A stretch of DNA of 25,716 bases from Saprospiraceae bacterium (GTDB lineage Bacteria > Bacteroidota > Bacteroidia > Chitinophagales > Saprospiraceae): the NCBI GenBank assembly GCA_020628755.1, contig JAHDEQ010000017.1:3385-29100 (forward strand), written 5' to 3'. A program made the translations under genes and the position numbers. Shown piece after piece: positions 8,501 through 19,700 of the stretch. The notes beneath the pieces were generated by a model, which made no database searches, was not told where the DNA came from, and saw only the letters and a program-made list of their open reading frames with translations. Each line of letters begins with the position of its first letter. The stretch's first letter is position 1.

Positions 8501-11500
8501 TCCACCTCCTGCTCCTGCACAAAGCTCAAATACATTTACTTCATTTACTCCTGCTTCATCGGCAATGAGTAGGCGGTCAAAGTTGGCAGATAATGCTGGA
8601 TAATCTGTACTAAAATCATTAAAATTATCAGGTGTAGTCACCTCACTGGTTACAAATCGACTGGCATGGTCAGCATATAAATCAGGGTCAGTTGCCCAAG
8701 GCCAATAAAAATTCCAACCCTTTATGCCTCCATCCCAATCTCGACCAATATTACTTTGTCCAAATGGATTCATGCCTAAATCTGTATAATGACCAGAATT
8801 CGGATCGGCGATACTATTCGTAATTCTATTATATGCAATCCAATCAGGAACATAAACATGAGCAAATTGTCCATTCAATCCAAAGTCTGACGATTGGACA
8901 TCTTCTGGACAAAGGGCAGTCAAGGTATATTTGATTTTATAAAAACAGTCTTCTGCTCCCGACACAGGTAGTACTGGGAAGGGGTCTAAATGATGGTTAA
9001 TCAAAGGTTTATTATAAGCAATATAGGGCGAGCAATCCGTATGTGCCTTACCATCTATATAAGCCTGATCAAAGATATGTAAGCGGGCATAATCCGAAGC
9101 ATCGGCAGCTACACAGCAAACCCCTCCTGCACCATTATCAGAACAAGCTAAGTTTCCTTTGGAAGCATCTATCCATTCATTGCCTATCAAAGTTTGTACT
9201 CCATTCATATCTTCGATAACCATATCGTCCTGATAGACCATATTGGAAGGGAAGAAAGGCTCTATCCATTCGACACCCATTGCTCCTCTATATTCATTTT
9301 CATACCAAGGTACTTGTCCAGCCGTTACGGTTGGTAGTGGATTAGCAATAAATATGGTATGCTCTACTTCAATATCACAATCTCTTACAGTCACTTCTGT
9401 CGTATGCCCTACTTCTGGATTATAGAACTCATAAGGGGTATCTGTCCAACAAGTACGTGCTATTTCGTTTACATTTCCACAGTTGGTTTCTCTTTGGTCA
9501 TAGGTCTGTATATACAAAAGTGATCGATCGTTTTTATGAAGTGTCGAGTCCATCTTATGAAAACCATTCGCCGCTATCGGTACACGTACCACAAAATGAA
9601 TTGAGTCCCCATTTTCCATATTAAAGGCATCTACTAGGCCATTGGCACAGGCATCTGCATCTTCGTTATAGGTCGCTCCATCACAAGCTAAGTTGTTTCC
9701 AAACTGAATATGTAATTCCATTCGAGAATCATAATAATCATTGCCATGATTTTGAGAGTAATATTCTGCTCCTGTATAAGACTGATAGGCAGCGTGTCCT
9801 GTTGAACCATCAGAATATAAATAGCCATCTGGAGCTGCCTGATCAAATGGATAAGTAGGCGAAGCATTACTAAAATCGGTACAGGCTGGATCAGCAGTCG
9901 GATTGACATGACTGACTCCTAAATTTCCTAGATATACTTTAAACTCTCTATTTGGTGAATCTTCATGCAACTGAGAGTTCGCTGGATATTCATTTAATAT
10001 ACAGGTTGGTATCAAGGGTTGTCGTACTCCAGAACCCGCTTTCTCAAAATAGAGATTATCAAATACCGCATTATGATTATCCCAAGACCCATCCGAATTT
10101 ACATTTGGGCCTTCCAAATAAAATGACCATTGTGTAGAACCTTCTCGTAGTGCCGTGACATCTAAAATTTCTGCTGTTCCTGTGATTTCTATAATATCCC
10201 CTGGCATAAAGCGGTCTAAATCTTGAGGAGGAATATCTCCTTCTGATAAAGGAATCGTCATATTACAATCGGCATAGCCATAATTTAGTCGTTTATGGGT
10301 CGTATGCGTAGCAAAATCACAATCACAGACACAATTGGTTGAATTCCAGTAGATACGAGATAATGGACTATGACAAGACATTAAAATCTCACAATCGCCT
10401 CCATTACAGTCAGGACATTCTTGAACGACTTCCCATATTGCTCTGATATGACGATCGGGACGACAGTGTCCAGAAGCTTCTATATTAAAAAAGTAGGCAT
10501 GATCAGTCACATTAGGATTTCCCATCGGAATGATAAAATCGATTTGTATCGTATCCCCAAATTGATCGGTAACATAATCAAAAGTAATTCCAGGGACAGG
10601 TGTCCCATTATAAGTCGCTGAATTAGCATGATAACGGATATCATGCCAATAATCTATTGAACCATCATCTAAGGTCACTCTCGCATACATATTCGCATTG
10701 GTGCAAGCTGCTATATTGGTTGCTCCTGTGGTAAATTCTAATTTAAAGCCATTCGGAGATGGCCCCCATTCTCCACAAGGCACGGTGACCCATGTATTCT
10801 CATAATAGTTATTATGCGCTTCTATCGTATCATAGGTCATAAAGCTCGTCTCTCCATAACCATAAGTTACAGGCGAAGCTAAAGGTGCAAACTCTTGAAA
10901 AGCTTGGCCACAGTTTCGTGTACCACTCACTTCGATATTTTCTATCGAACATTGTGAAGAAGCACAAGAAGGGTCTTCACTACATAAAATATCCATCGTC
11001 ACATTAAATACTAAGGCATTTCCTCCTAACATATCATTGATATTGCCATCGCCATCATCATCTGATAAGCTACCAAAGGTTTGTGTATTGCCTGCAAAGT
11101 TAATGGTGACAGCTCCATTACTTTCTGACCATAAGCTACCTGGCAATGGTGTACCATTTAATGCAATATCTGTTATTTGTGAGAAAGAAGTATTACAAGC
11201 ATTAAACTTAACGATTAGGTTTTTCCACTTGCCTTCTTGAGGATGAGGATTACTTGAAGTGATGATAAAGTCAAATAAAAAGTCGTTTCCACATATTTGA
11301 CCAGCTTGATTAAAAGTAGCATTGGCTACTACATTTGCTGTAAAACTTGCCTCTGAGTCTAAGGTTGCTTGCATGGTTGATACATCAAAGCAAGTTTGAT
11401 TATTACAACCATAAAAGGCTTTATAGGTTAAAAATTGTGTCGGATCTACACAACCCATTGCCTGATAGCAGAACTCGACAAATAATCTTTCATTTTCTTC

Positions 11501-13120
11501 AAATAAATTGTTTCCATTGCCTAAGCCTCCACTTGAGTGGCCATTTTGACTAAAGTAGGTATTGTCTATATAGAGTGTTAGCATATTAGAAGGATCGTCA
11601 TAAGTCCAACTACCATTCGGTAAGGCATTTCCGTTTACATTGATACCGTTGAGCATAATAGTACTCATGAGTTCAAGGTTATCTACATGAATCTGAACAT
11701 GATCGAGGTTGGCATCAATACCATCCTGTGAGATGGTAAGGGTTTGACAGAACTCACTCGAAAAGTTGGATAAATCCAGCTCGGCTGGAGTTATTGACAA
11801 TAAGTTTATTACAGGAACTTTAATACCACTATTAAATTCTCCTATTTCTTCTAAAGAAGCTGAACATTGTAATAATCCATTACTAGATGTATTAGAAAAA
11901 TAATCTACCATTACATCAAAGTTTAGCGGTTCTTCACTTTCAACATCTACATTACAATCGCCAGCAATACCAAAATTGACAATGACAACGCCACCAGTAT
12001 CTATGCTATTGACTAGGAAAACTGGTTCAGTTGCATCAGAAACATCAAATTCTGAAACCATTGCATCAGGATAATAACTTTCTACAAAGCCCGAATAAGT
12101 TAAACCTTCATCAAAAGGAACACTGATTTCAACATTGCTTATAGGGCAAGGACCAGGGTTGTAAATTAATAAAGAAACGGTATCAGGAGTACTACAAACA
12201 TTGAGTACATCTACCTGTGGGAAATTGGGTATTCCTTGTAAAGAAGTAATACTCAAATCCGAACAGCCGTCACATTCGATTGGTTCAGGTTCTTCTATTT
12301 CATAAGTGATGCACAACTCTGGAGCTTTGCTAGGATCTAAATCGTAACTATAAGCACCTCTAGAACCTGAACCACCAAAGTGGATACCAATATTGTTGCC
12401 TTGGGCATAACCTGGACGGTCAATGATTTCTTGGATAATTGCAGAAATATCAGGTGTCTGTTGAGCTACTCCTGCATCTTCTGCTGACCAATCTGGTGGT
12501 GACCAATTAGCTGTTGCTGAGGTTATAGGACGACTATTCACATCATTCGCAGTGGTAAATACTCCTGGATTATCTGCTGCCTCACCTGCTATTGTCAAAC
12601 TACTCGCACCTCGATTATCTCGAAGTGCCGTAAATTGGATTCTTGCACTTATTATCGTCGCGCCGACTGGAATATTCCAGCCCATAAAATTTAAGCCTAC
12701 ACGATTGATAACACCTCCTCTTGTCTCTAAATCCAAATCACTTATTGATGTATTATTACAGCCTACAAAGCTATTTCCATTGACTAATTGTTCTGCATCT
12801 GCAGCACAAGAACCTACTCTTTGGCATTCAGTCACAGGCATGCGACGCGGAAGAGCTGTCACTTTTGTTACACTTTTAATAGTGTTTTTTTGACTGGTTT
12901 TGATGGATTCTGACGAATGAGGTGCTGCAATATGATCCAATATTGCTCCCAAGTCGGTATTGCTACAATCGGATTCATGAAAGGCAGCTTGAAGAGCTTG
13001 CTTAGCTGTTGGCGGATTGGTTTTTATCTTTCCTTTTTCAGGATTATTGTCCAACATCGTAAATGACAAAACACTGATTAAAAAGGTAAAATAAAATAAA
13101 CGATAAGTTAAATTTTTCAT
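5519..13120 (-). CDS. Giant secreted Cys-rich multi-domain protein with GEVED C-terminus, paralogue A
   Basis: The 2533-residue product starts with a signal peptide (MKNLTYRLFYFTFLISVLSF). A DNRLRE-like beta-sandwich lies at about 99-274 (CAADAEQ, SDLDLETRGG, IPVGATIISARIQFTA, SAIIQEIIDRPGYAQG, APELCITYE). Then comes a long array of DUF11-like immunoglobulin-fold modules rich in Cys. Three short units (NGNALPNG near 495, NGTPLPG near 655, NGTPVPG near 838) look like internal repeats. Acidic calcium-loop-like motifs are DDDGDGNIND (about 690), RDLDSNGELDNYD (about 2020) and DWNGDGDFDD (about 2440). A vicinal Cys pair (GGVCCVAAD) sits near 1330. The end, from about 2345, is a GEVED module (DYGDLPD ... 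GEVEDYLLRI). No type IX secretion C-terminal domain follows it. The family features suggest an extracellular or surface structural/adhesive protein; no catalytic motif was seen. It lies directly downstream of its paralogue, with its own promoter and terminator. Confidence 0.9.
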   Translation of the reverse strand: MKNLTYRLFYFTFLISVLSFTMLDNNPEKGKIKTNPPTAKQALQAAFHESDCSNTDLGAILDHIAAPHSSESIKTSQKNTIKSVTKVTALPRRMPVTECQRVGSCAADAEQLVNGNSFVGCNNTSISDLDLETRGGVINRVGLNFMGWNIPVGATIISARIQFTALRDNRGASSLTIAGEAADNPGVFTTANDVNSRPITSATANWSPPDWSAEDAGVAQQTPDISAIIQEIIDRPGYAQGNNIGIHFGGSGSRGAYSYDLDPSKAPELCITYEIEEPEPIECDGCSDLSITSLQGIPNFPQVDVLNVCSTPDTVSLLIYNPGPCPISNVEISVPFDEGLTYSGFVESYYPDAMVSEFDVSDATEPVFLVNSIDTGGVVIVNFGIAGDCNVDVESEEPLNFDVMVDYFSNTSSNGLLQCSASLEEIGEFNSGIKVPVINLLSITPAELDLSNFSSEFCQTLTISQDGIDANLDHVQIHVDNLELMSTIMLNGINVNGNALPNGSWTYDDPSNMLTLYIDNTYFSQNGHSSGGLGNGNNLFEENERLFVEFCYQAMGCVDPTQFLTYKAFYGCNNQTCFDVSTMQATLDSEASFTANVVANATFNQAGQICGNDFLFDFIITSSNPHPQEGKWKNLIVKFNACNTSFSQITDIALNGTPLPGSLWSESNGAVTINFAGNTQTFGSLSDDDGDGNINDMLGGNALVFNVTMDILCSEDPSCASSQCSIENIEVSGTRNCGQAFQEFAPLASPVTYGYGETSFMTYDTIEAHNNYYENTWVTVPCGEWGPSPNGFKLEFTTGATNIAACTNANMYARVTLDDGSIDYWHDIRYHANSATYNGTPVPGITFDYVTDQFGDTIQIDFIIPMGNPNVTDHAYFFNIEASGHCRPDRHIRAIWEVVQECPDCNGGDCEILMSCHSPLSRIYWNSTNCVCDCDFATHTTHKRLNYGYADCNMTIPLSEGDIPPQDLDRFMPGDIIEITGTAEILDVTALREGSTQWSFYLEGPNVNSDGSWDNHNAVFDNLYFEKAGSGVRQPLIPTCILNEYPANSQLHEDSPNREFKVYLGNLGVSHVNPTADPACTDFSNASPTYPFDQAAPDGYLYSDGSTGHAAYQSYTGAEYYSQNHGNDYYDSRMELHIQFGNNLACDGATYNEDADACANGLVDAFNMENGDSIHFVVRVPIAANGFHKMDSTLHKNDRSLLYIQTYDQRETNCGNVNEIARTCWTDTPYEFYNPEVGHTTEVTVRDCDIEVEHTIFIANPLPTVTAGQVPWYENEYRGAMGVEWIEPFFPSNMVYQDDMVIEDMNGVQTLIGNEWIDASKGNLACSDNGAGGVCCVAADASDYARLHIFDQAYIDGKAHTDCSPYIAYNKPLINHHLDPFPVLPVSGAEDCFYKIKYTLTALCPEDVQSSDFGLNGQFAHVYVPDWIAYNRITNSIADPNSGHYTDLGMNPFGQSNIGRDWDGGIKGWNFYWPWATDPDLYADHASRFVTSEVTTPDNFNDFSTDYPALSANFDRLLIADEAGVNEVNVFELCAGAGGGLSTHENVAATINIPLSIELIDVQSLSGTGINYIFVETTPTHNVYMMEMRDLAPGACDQIEITTELTFCPTGTGADTRIVVEANTGCVDPTKGSDLLADIDACNSVEQAYEYIREESDLQVEWDPNASGEYSLCEQIPMGVRIKNVKPATLTDIEMMWYFPTGLDFVPGTWEVCYPGGPTNTGPCVPIPDPIVDLSMNNALGTFFEYDDSAVWSTFISSNGLPGIAAPNDENRIQFNFLAETECDEFVSGTSIWYQANAADPCEGRVQSMQVQSNPVIIQNANPINFAQFYVFAEPTVAYCGSESNIVLTFLNISPLGETMGSEVCMDIQTGAFDYSPGSATWISPNHIPTITETTSGAAIKICMDVPDGISNGEVFQVGLDFIVPDDVDCGDQTMNVAVQSTIEDQACVSTGVNCSVNVLNSVNPLIDIDFNPPLPISGQNVYVGCSSGDIVPICYDVDVANISPDLYADNIIISIFRDLDSNGELDNYDPQLGSSTMPVVLPGGSNRTLNGCFNVPATDACPVFLIVEQSGPCVCDTKMYYHNVVEPEALAVLPENVNVCPGEALVLENCDDWTYSIQPTNAGTITDAGNGTTELTINSGFGLSTPIMLQATSDLGNCGVQTFSRDVFSLANFNLGPYAPEEVCETDCLQLDLDIDASYRDNMTVVWSPTTFLDDPNSQTPTVCQPTMSINYTVTATYSDGIDNCMFTATFPVQSIPQPIEDVIPDGKLCSAAEYTFTAPTGFDTYEWIFIDNNNQETTVQVGASNVFMESDIMNVGTYYVLYSNSSDACKTRSNNFELEVCIDYGDLPDNSGNTTTGDYQTEVANNGPAHHVEEGFYLGSGVDEEMDGQPNITATGDGNDEDGITFPMDIQWIPGGTIRIPFDVSNPSGQQGELEIWIDWNGDGDFDDPDEFAVDISDNGFGDFGRNGYLTIYVPMDIALDQDLGFRARLSHENDMTPYGTTLEGGEVEDYLLRIDCDNNTCLPVSIEANR

Positions 13121-13212
13121 ACAGGATTAATTTTATTTTGAACCAAGAATGATGGGGTTATTCTTCTTTTTTTATGCAATTTTTGTTAAACAATATATAA
13201 ACCGTAACTACT

Positions 13213-13244
13213 CAAATTTATGATGAGTAGTAATAAGTCTCAAA
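13213..13244 (-). promoter_or_regulatory. Bacteroidota-type promoter for the 2533-aa gene
   Basis: On the minus strand, TTTG (13244-13241) is followed after 20 bp by TAAATTTG (13220-13213). This fits the Bacteroidota sigma consensus TTTG-N19-21-TANNTTTG exactly. Transcription would start near 13206, giving a leader of about 85 nt before the ATG at 13120. The giant gene is therefore likely transcribed on its own and not only by read-through from the upstream paralogue. Confidence 0.65.
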
Positions 13245-13667
13245 AAGTTAGTGTATTTGTTCAGTAGATTTGTAGATAAGAGGCGGCAGCAAAAATATAT
13301 ATTAATTTTTTTTATAATTTATTTCTAAAACTATGCCAAAAGCATTTCAAAAGTGTATAAAACTGTCTCCGTTAGCATGAGTACCACTATTGAGCTGCTA
13401 TTTTGGAAAAAATATGTTTTTTTAGCTTCGATTAGTTTGGAAAATAGGGCTCATTTTGTGGAATAGAAGTAGAAGATTCTCTCAATAGAATACTTGAATA
13501 ATTCGATATTACAATATTTCGTATTTTGAGAAATAAAAAAATATTAGAATATAATTATTTGTGACATGATTTTATTGCTCATTACCTGGTGAGATTTATT
13601 TAATTATTAGAATTGAGCTAGGAAAGCAGTAGTTTTTGTTTCAAAAAATATATAGTTTTCGGTATAT
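13245..13667. other. AT-rich spacer between the two giant genes
   Basis: This stretch between the paralogue B terminator and the paralogue A promoter is very AT-rich and has no open frame that looks coding. Apart from short A/T runs I see no repeat or RNA gene in it. Confidence 0.6.
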
Positions 13668-13704
13668 AAAAAAAGCAGAGACTTTGAGTTAACAAAGTCT
13701 CTGC
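13668..13704 (-). terminator. Rho-independent terminator of the 2576-aa gene
   Basis: Read on the minus strand, a perfect 12-bp stem (GCAGAGACTTTG / CAAAGTCTCTGC, 13675-13704) with a 6-base loop is followed by seven Ts (13668-13674). It lies about 30 bp after the stop at 13736. An 18-base stretch between gene and stem (ATGTGCAAAATAAAATTA on the plus strand, 13710-13727) is identical to 5458-5475 beside the paralogue's terminator. Confidence 0.9.
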
Positions 13705-13735
13705 GAGTCATGTGCAAAATAAAATTAAATTTTTT

Positions 13736-16700
13736 TTATTCTCTATTGATAGAAATATTGAAAGGAAGACAATTAAAGTCATCGCAACTAATACGAATGA
13801 GATAATCTTCCACTTCACCTGAACCTGAAACTCCATATGGAGTCATATTATTTTCGTCACCCAATCTTGCTCGCATACCCAAATCTGCATCTAGCACAAT
13901 ATCGTCAGGAATGTTAATGGTTAAGTAACCATCTTGCCCAAAATCACCCGAAGCATCATCAGATAAATCAATAACCCATTCATTGGCATCATCAAAATCA
14001 CCATCACCATTCCAGTCAATCCAAATTTCTAATTCGGCTTGTGAACCAGTCATATTAAAAACATCAAACGGAATACGTACACGACCGCCAGGAACCCAGC
14101 GAGTATTCATGGGGAAGGAGATTCCATCTTCATCTATACCATCACCCATTGCAGTCAAATCTTGTTGCCCATCACCTTCATCATCTACGGTACTTCCCAA
14201 ACTTAAACCATTTACGATATGGTGTCCTGCTCCACCGTTGGCCATTTCTGTTTCATAATTCAAAGAGCTTGTACCTGTTCCACTATCAGGCAAATCACCA
14301 TAATCAATACAAGGACTGACTTCTATTGGATTACTTAATGTAGAACAAATATCACCTAAATTGAAGTATTCAACTTGATAAGTACCCGCACTTGTCGGCA
14401 TATAGGTATTAGAACTGCCATAAGATAAAGTTGTAAGTGTGCCATCATCATTTATTTGTTGCCAGATATAGGTTGAATATCCTCCTGGAGCTGTCATAGT
14501 CGAAGTAGGCCCAGGGCATAAATCGGCATCTTGAACAGATGCTTCTCTTACTTGTTCCATTACCATGACAGGATATTGAGCTTCAAACGTACAGCGATTG
14601 TCTCCCAATGCAATTTCTAGTTCTACTCGATAAGTAATATTATTATCGGGATTGCAAATAGTAGGAGTGAGTAGAGTCGGGTCGTCTAAATAAGTGTCTG
14701 GTGTCCATCTAACGATGGCACTTTCTTCATATCCCGAAGGCAAAGCGAGACTTAGTGGTACACAACCGACTTCGCAAACCACTTTTTGTTCATAAGGGCC
14801 AAATTCAAATTCATCTAAACCATATACATCTAATTCTACTTCATATGGTTCACAACCGCCTACGGCACTTGATACTAAAATCTTTACAGGAGTGGCTATA
14901 CCATAGCCACTATTGATGGTAATAAAAGTACTATCACCAGCTGCACTTGGAGTAAAATTTGCTCCTGCGGCTGGTACTGCAGTATATGTCCACGAACCGC
15001 AATTTTTCAGTCCTAATGTATCTCCCGGACAAAGAACGGTTGCGGGTTCTACACCATCCAAAATATTGGGTGGAACTTGCATATAAGGAAAATCTGTAGC
15101 GTCACATATACAACTTGAACTTTGGCCGATACGCATGACCAAAGGACAAGACGCACTTTCTATAACAGAGATACAACCTGTAATGGTTATGCTGTCACCA
15201 GTTACTATAAATACTGCTTGATCTTCTGTCGCCATGAGAGGTTCAAAGGACTCATCTATCAATCCATTTTGATTCAAATCTTGATATAATGCGATAGTTA
15301 CATCATCATTATATAGTGTTCCATTGTTTCCTAGTAGTACTTCATAGCAAATATCCATAGTCCCATCTGTATCAGGACATTCAGAAGCCAAGCTATGATT
15401 TAGTACATCCAATCCAGGCATAAAATCAATCGAAAGGACAGGGTTTACACTATTGAGCACATTAACACTACATTGTTCACCTGTAGTTAAACAAGTGACA
15501 TCTTCTATTTGTGTGGTTAGCATAATGCCTAAATCTTGAGCACCACAATCTACATCTTCAGGAACTGCAAAATCCATAGACATTCTAAAGGTTTCGCCAG
15601 GGCCGATACCGTCAGGTATATCAAAGCAGACTTCCGTAAACATACCATTTGGAGATTCAGTCACATTGGGGGTATGACCAGGAGGCGATATCCAAACGGC
15701 ACTTCCAGAATTATAAGAGAAAGTTTGAGTTTGGATATTCAAGCAGGCCGTACTTTCAATGGTTTCTCCAAAAGGACTAATATTCAAATAGGTCAGATTA
15801 ATAGTTGCATCTTGACCGCAGTTAGCGGTCAAGGGGTCAGCAATTACAAAGAATTGCGCAAAGTCTTGTGGCAATGCACCTTCTATAACGATAGGGTCAC
15901 TATTGACAAACATGGAATTAACTCTTGACTCGCAAGGGTCGGCTCCTGATGCTTGATAATAGACACTTGTACCCGATACAAAGTCATCACATATAGTTTC
16001 TACATCAAAAAGAATTTGAACTCTATTGCTATCTTGCATGGATAAAATACCTGGTAAACCATTGTTATGAATAAAAGTATTCAAAACAGACATATCATCA
16101 TAGCTATAGTTCGTACCAAAAACGGAATTTTCAGTAGGATTAGCTATCGGATCTGGAATCGAGACACAAGGCCCAACATTTCCTGGGCCTCCTGGATAAC
16201 AGAGTTGGAAACTATTTGGTACAAATTGTAAACCTGCAGGAAACCAGAAATCTTGTTGAATATCAGCTAAGATAGCAGGTTTTACATTTTTCATGCGGAC
16301 TCCCATAGGGAAGGATTCACAAAGACTGTATGGGCCCATCGGTTGAGGGTCCCATTCGACCTGTAAATCTGCTTCTTCGGCAATGTACTGATAACAAACT
16401 TCTTCTACGTCACAGACTTCACCATTAGACAATAAAGCAGCCGCTTTTACAGGTTCTACACAACCACTCGTTGCTTGAATACAGATTTCGGTATCTACAT
16501 CTAAGCCAACTGGACAAAATAGTAATTCAGTAGTAATTTGAATTTCATCGCAGGCACCAGGAGCTAAGTTGGCCATTTGTATGGCATATACGATAGAACT
16601 AACTTTTATTTCTGCTATTTCAAAAGTAAATCCTGTTCCACTCAAAGATTGGATATTGATTAAATCAATCGTATTAGGTACTTCTATACTGGCGACCACA

Positions 16701-19700
16701 TTTTCATGTGTCGCACTACCTCCGCCTGTACCTGCACAAAGCTCAAAGACATTGACTTCATTGGCTCCAGCCAAATCTGCTAGTAAGAGATTAGAAACAT
16801 CGGCTGTCAAAGGTGGAAAGTTCAAACTATTATCTACAAAATCATTAACACTGGTCACATCTGTTATTGTTTGTCTAGCTGGGTTACGTGAGCCTGAACT
16901 TGCATCGGGGTCTGGTGTGACCAAACCAAAATACCAGCGATCATAATCTTCTGTATGATCTGGCCATGCAGCATTCCAACAATCATTTGTTAGTGAGACA
17001 GGATTTTCCCCGTAAGGATTAATATCCCACTGATCAAAAACACTCACCCCTCTCGTAGTACAACCATCTTCTGGTCCATTTGCAGAATAAGTATTCTCCG
17101 TGTATTGTGCCAGAGCAGGCTCTGCAAACTGAGCTTGGATACTAAAGTCAGTATTATTGACATCTTCTGGACAAAGAGGCGAAAGCTTGTATCTTAGAGT
17201 CCAAGTATTGCAATCTTCAGCGCCTCCAACTATGAAAACAGGGAAGATACCACTATTCTCTTTTTCGTGATTAAATAACTTACCTACCAAACATGGCCCA
17301 TTTGGAGAATACCCACTTATCCAATTGGTGGTATCTCCAAGATCAGTATAAGAAGCGTATTCAAAATTTAGGGCATCATAATAATTTGGTGTTGCCCAAC
17401 GTAAGCCTGCCAATTCCATAGAATCGGCTGCCATACAACAAAGCCCTCCTGTATCATCATCTATACAGCCTAAATTTCCATAATTGGTATCAATATAGCT
17501 ATTTGGAATGGGGATAACCGTTCCATCAAAAAGCTCTATTTCTGCATTTCCTTGATAGATGAAATTAGGCGGAAAGTTGGGTTGTATATATTCTAAAAAT
17601 TCATACGGTCTGTATTCGTTTTGAAACCATTCATTACCGTCATCGTCAACAACATCCTTTGGAAAGGTAAAGGTATATTCTACTGTCACATCACAGTCTT
17701 CTATGGTTACGGTATTGTTCATATTTACATCATTGGGTAATATTGTATAATAATCTGGCCCAGGGAAAGAGCAGTCTTCATTTAATCCAATACTACACTC
17801 ATTGGGATTGGGGTTATTGCCTTGTATAAAAGCTCTAGTACTTATAGTATTTACATTGTCCACTGCCTGGCCATTCAGTAATGAGATATCATAACCAGGA
17901 TTATGTACAATAGGTACTCTATGTTCAATATAGAAAACATCACCAGGTTCTACATCAAATTCTCTTAAGAAATCCTCATAAACAGTATTATAATGATCTT
18001 CTGATTCTGTAAGACCCGGAGTAAGAAGACTTGTGTTTATTTCTCCACATTCTTCATTTAGTCCCCAAGAAAATTGTATTGTTGTGTTATTATCCCTATC
18101 GTCACAGCAACCAGAGTTTGTACCATACCAACCAACTGAGTAGTCTTGATATTCAGGAGCTAATTGGCCTTGTGATTCATCACAATATACTCTGTCTGGA
18201 TCTACTCCCCATTGACCACCAGGTGAAGCTAATCCATTATTGATGAATAATATTGATGGCCAATAATAATTATCTCTCGTATTATTATCATACTGCTGCA
18301 TTGCAGTTGGTATGCCAATCTCAATCAATGGCCCTGTGCCTTGATCTTGGATAAACCAGCCTCCAAATTCGGCTTGTGTATGTAGTGGTATTCCTGGCGC
18401 TGAATATAAACCACCAAAATATGTATCAAATCGCCATAGTCTATTGGCCGATTCCAATTGCTCTTGTGTACCTGTCACCTCTATCCTTGTTCTATAATAC
18501 AGAGTATCGCCAGGTAAAAAGCGTACTCTTTCAATAAGAGAGACATCCTCTGCTGTTAAAGGTATGGTCATTGCTTTATCTGCATATCCAAAGTTGGTGC
18601 GAGATATACTATCTACTCGAGATTCAAAGGTGCATAGACAATCTATTCCTCTCCAGTCAACATAGGTAATCATCACATCACAAGCTCTGACTGTTTCGCA
18701 AGCTGGAGCACAATCGTCACATACTTCTATAGCTCTGACTGCATAGACAAAATCGGTAGCTGTACCACAAAATCCTTTATATTCAAAATTCCAATTGTAT
18801 TCATCCATTAAGGTTGGGGTAGTAGAACCAGCAGGTATAATCAAAGTATGTCCCAAAGTATCAATCTCGCCTGTACTAGCATTAATGGCAGTCTGATAGC
18901 TAAAAGTAGCTCCAGGTACTGGACTACCTTGATAAGTAGCACTATTTGGTGCATATCTTACATACTTTGAAAGAGGATTCATTGTGCTAATTTCTAGATA
19001 TATCTCACTTGGATTTTGACAAGTTCCTATTCCTTCAGAATTGAATGTATATGCAAAATCATAAGGAGGCGAAGGGGCACCCCAATCGTCAACAGGAGTG
19101 GCATAAACATGGGTTCTTTCTGATGTTTCATATAATAAGTTATTAACCGTCCATTCTGTTTCTCCACCTCCAAAGGTAAATCCAGCATCTTCTATATCAG
19201 CGAAACTTTGAAATACTTGTCCACAATTGCGAAGACCTCTGACATCGACTTGAGTAATAGAACAAGTTAATCCATTGCTCGCACAAGGTATTTCGTCCCC
19301 TGGACAACTCAAGTCAATGGTAACATTGACATCTATGCTTTGGCCACCAGGCAAATCATCATATATGCCATCGCCATCTTCGTCAGATAGACCACCTGGA
19401 CCATCCAAGTCAGAAGTCCAATTAGCAAAATCCAATACAACTGTATTGGATACTACCTCATAATGTACACCTTCTGTCATTGTTACTCCATTTACAATAA
19501 TCGCAGAGGTTCTACTAATACCTAAATCGCAAGCCTGCCATCTTAGGACAAGGTCTTCCCACAAACCGTCTAAAGGATGAGAATTAGAAGAGGTAATGTC
19601 AAAATCAACAAGCATTGGCGTTCCACATACACGCCCTTGCGTAGAACTACTACTAGAAGCCGTTGCATTACTTCCATAGTCAGGTGTGAAGTCAATTGTA

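Noticed and set aside
12552..12893. 113-codon open frame on the plus strand
   Set aside because: It lies entirely opposite the DNRLRE-like region of the giant gene, whose frame is strongly supported by motifs and by the paralogue.
15536..15928. 130-codon open frame on the plus strand
   Set aside because: It is antisense to the conserved DUF11-like region of paralogue B, with no family resemblance and no promoter.
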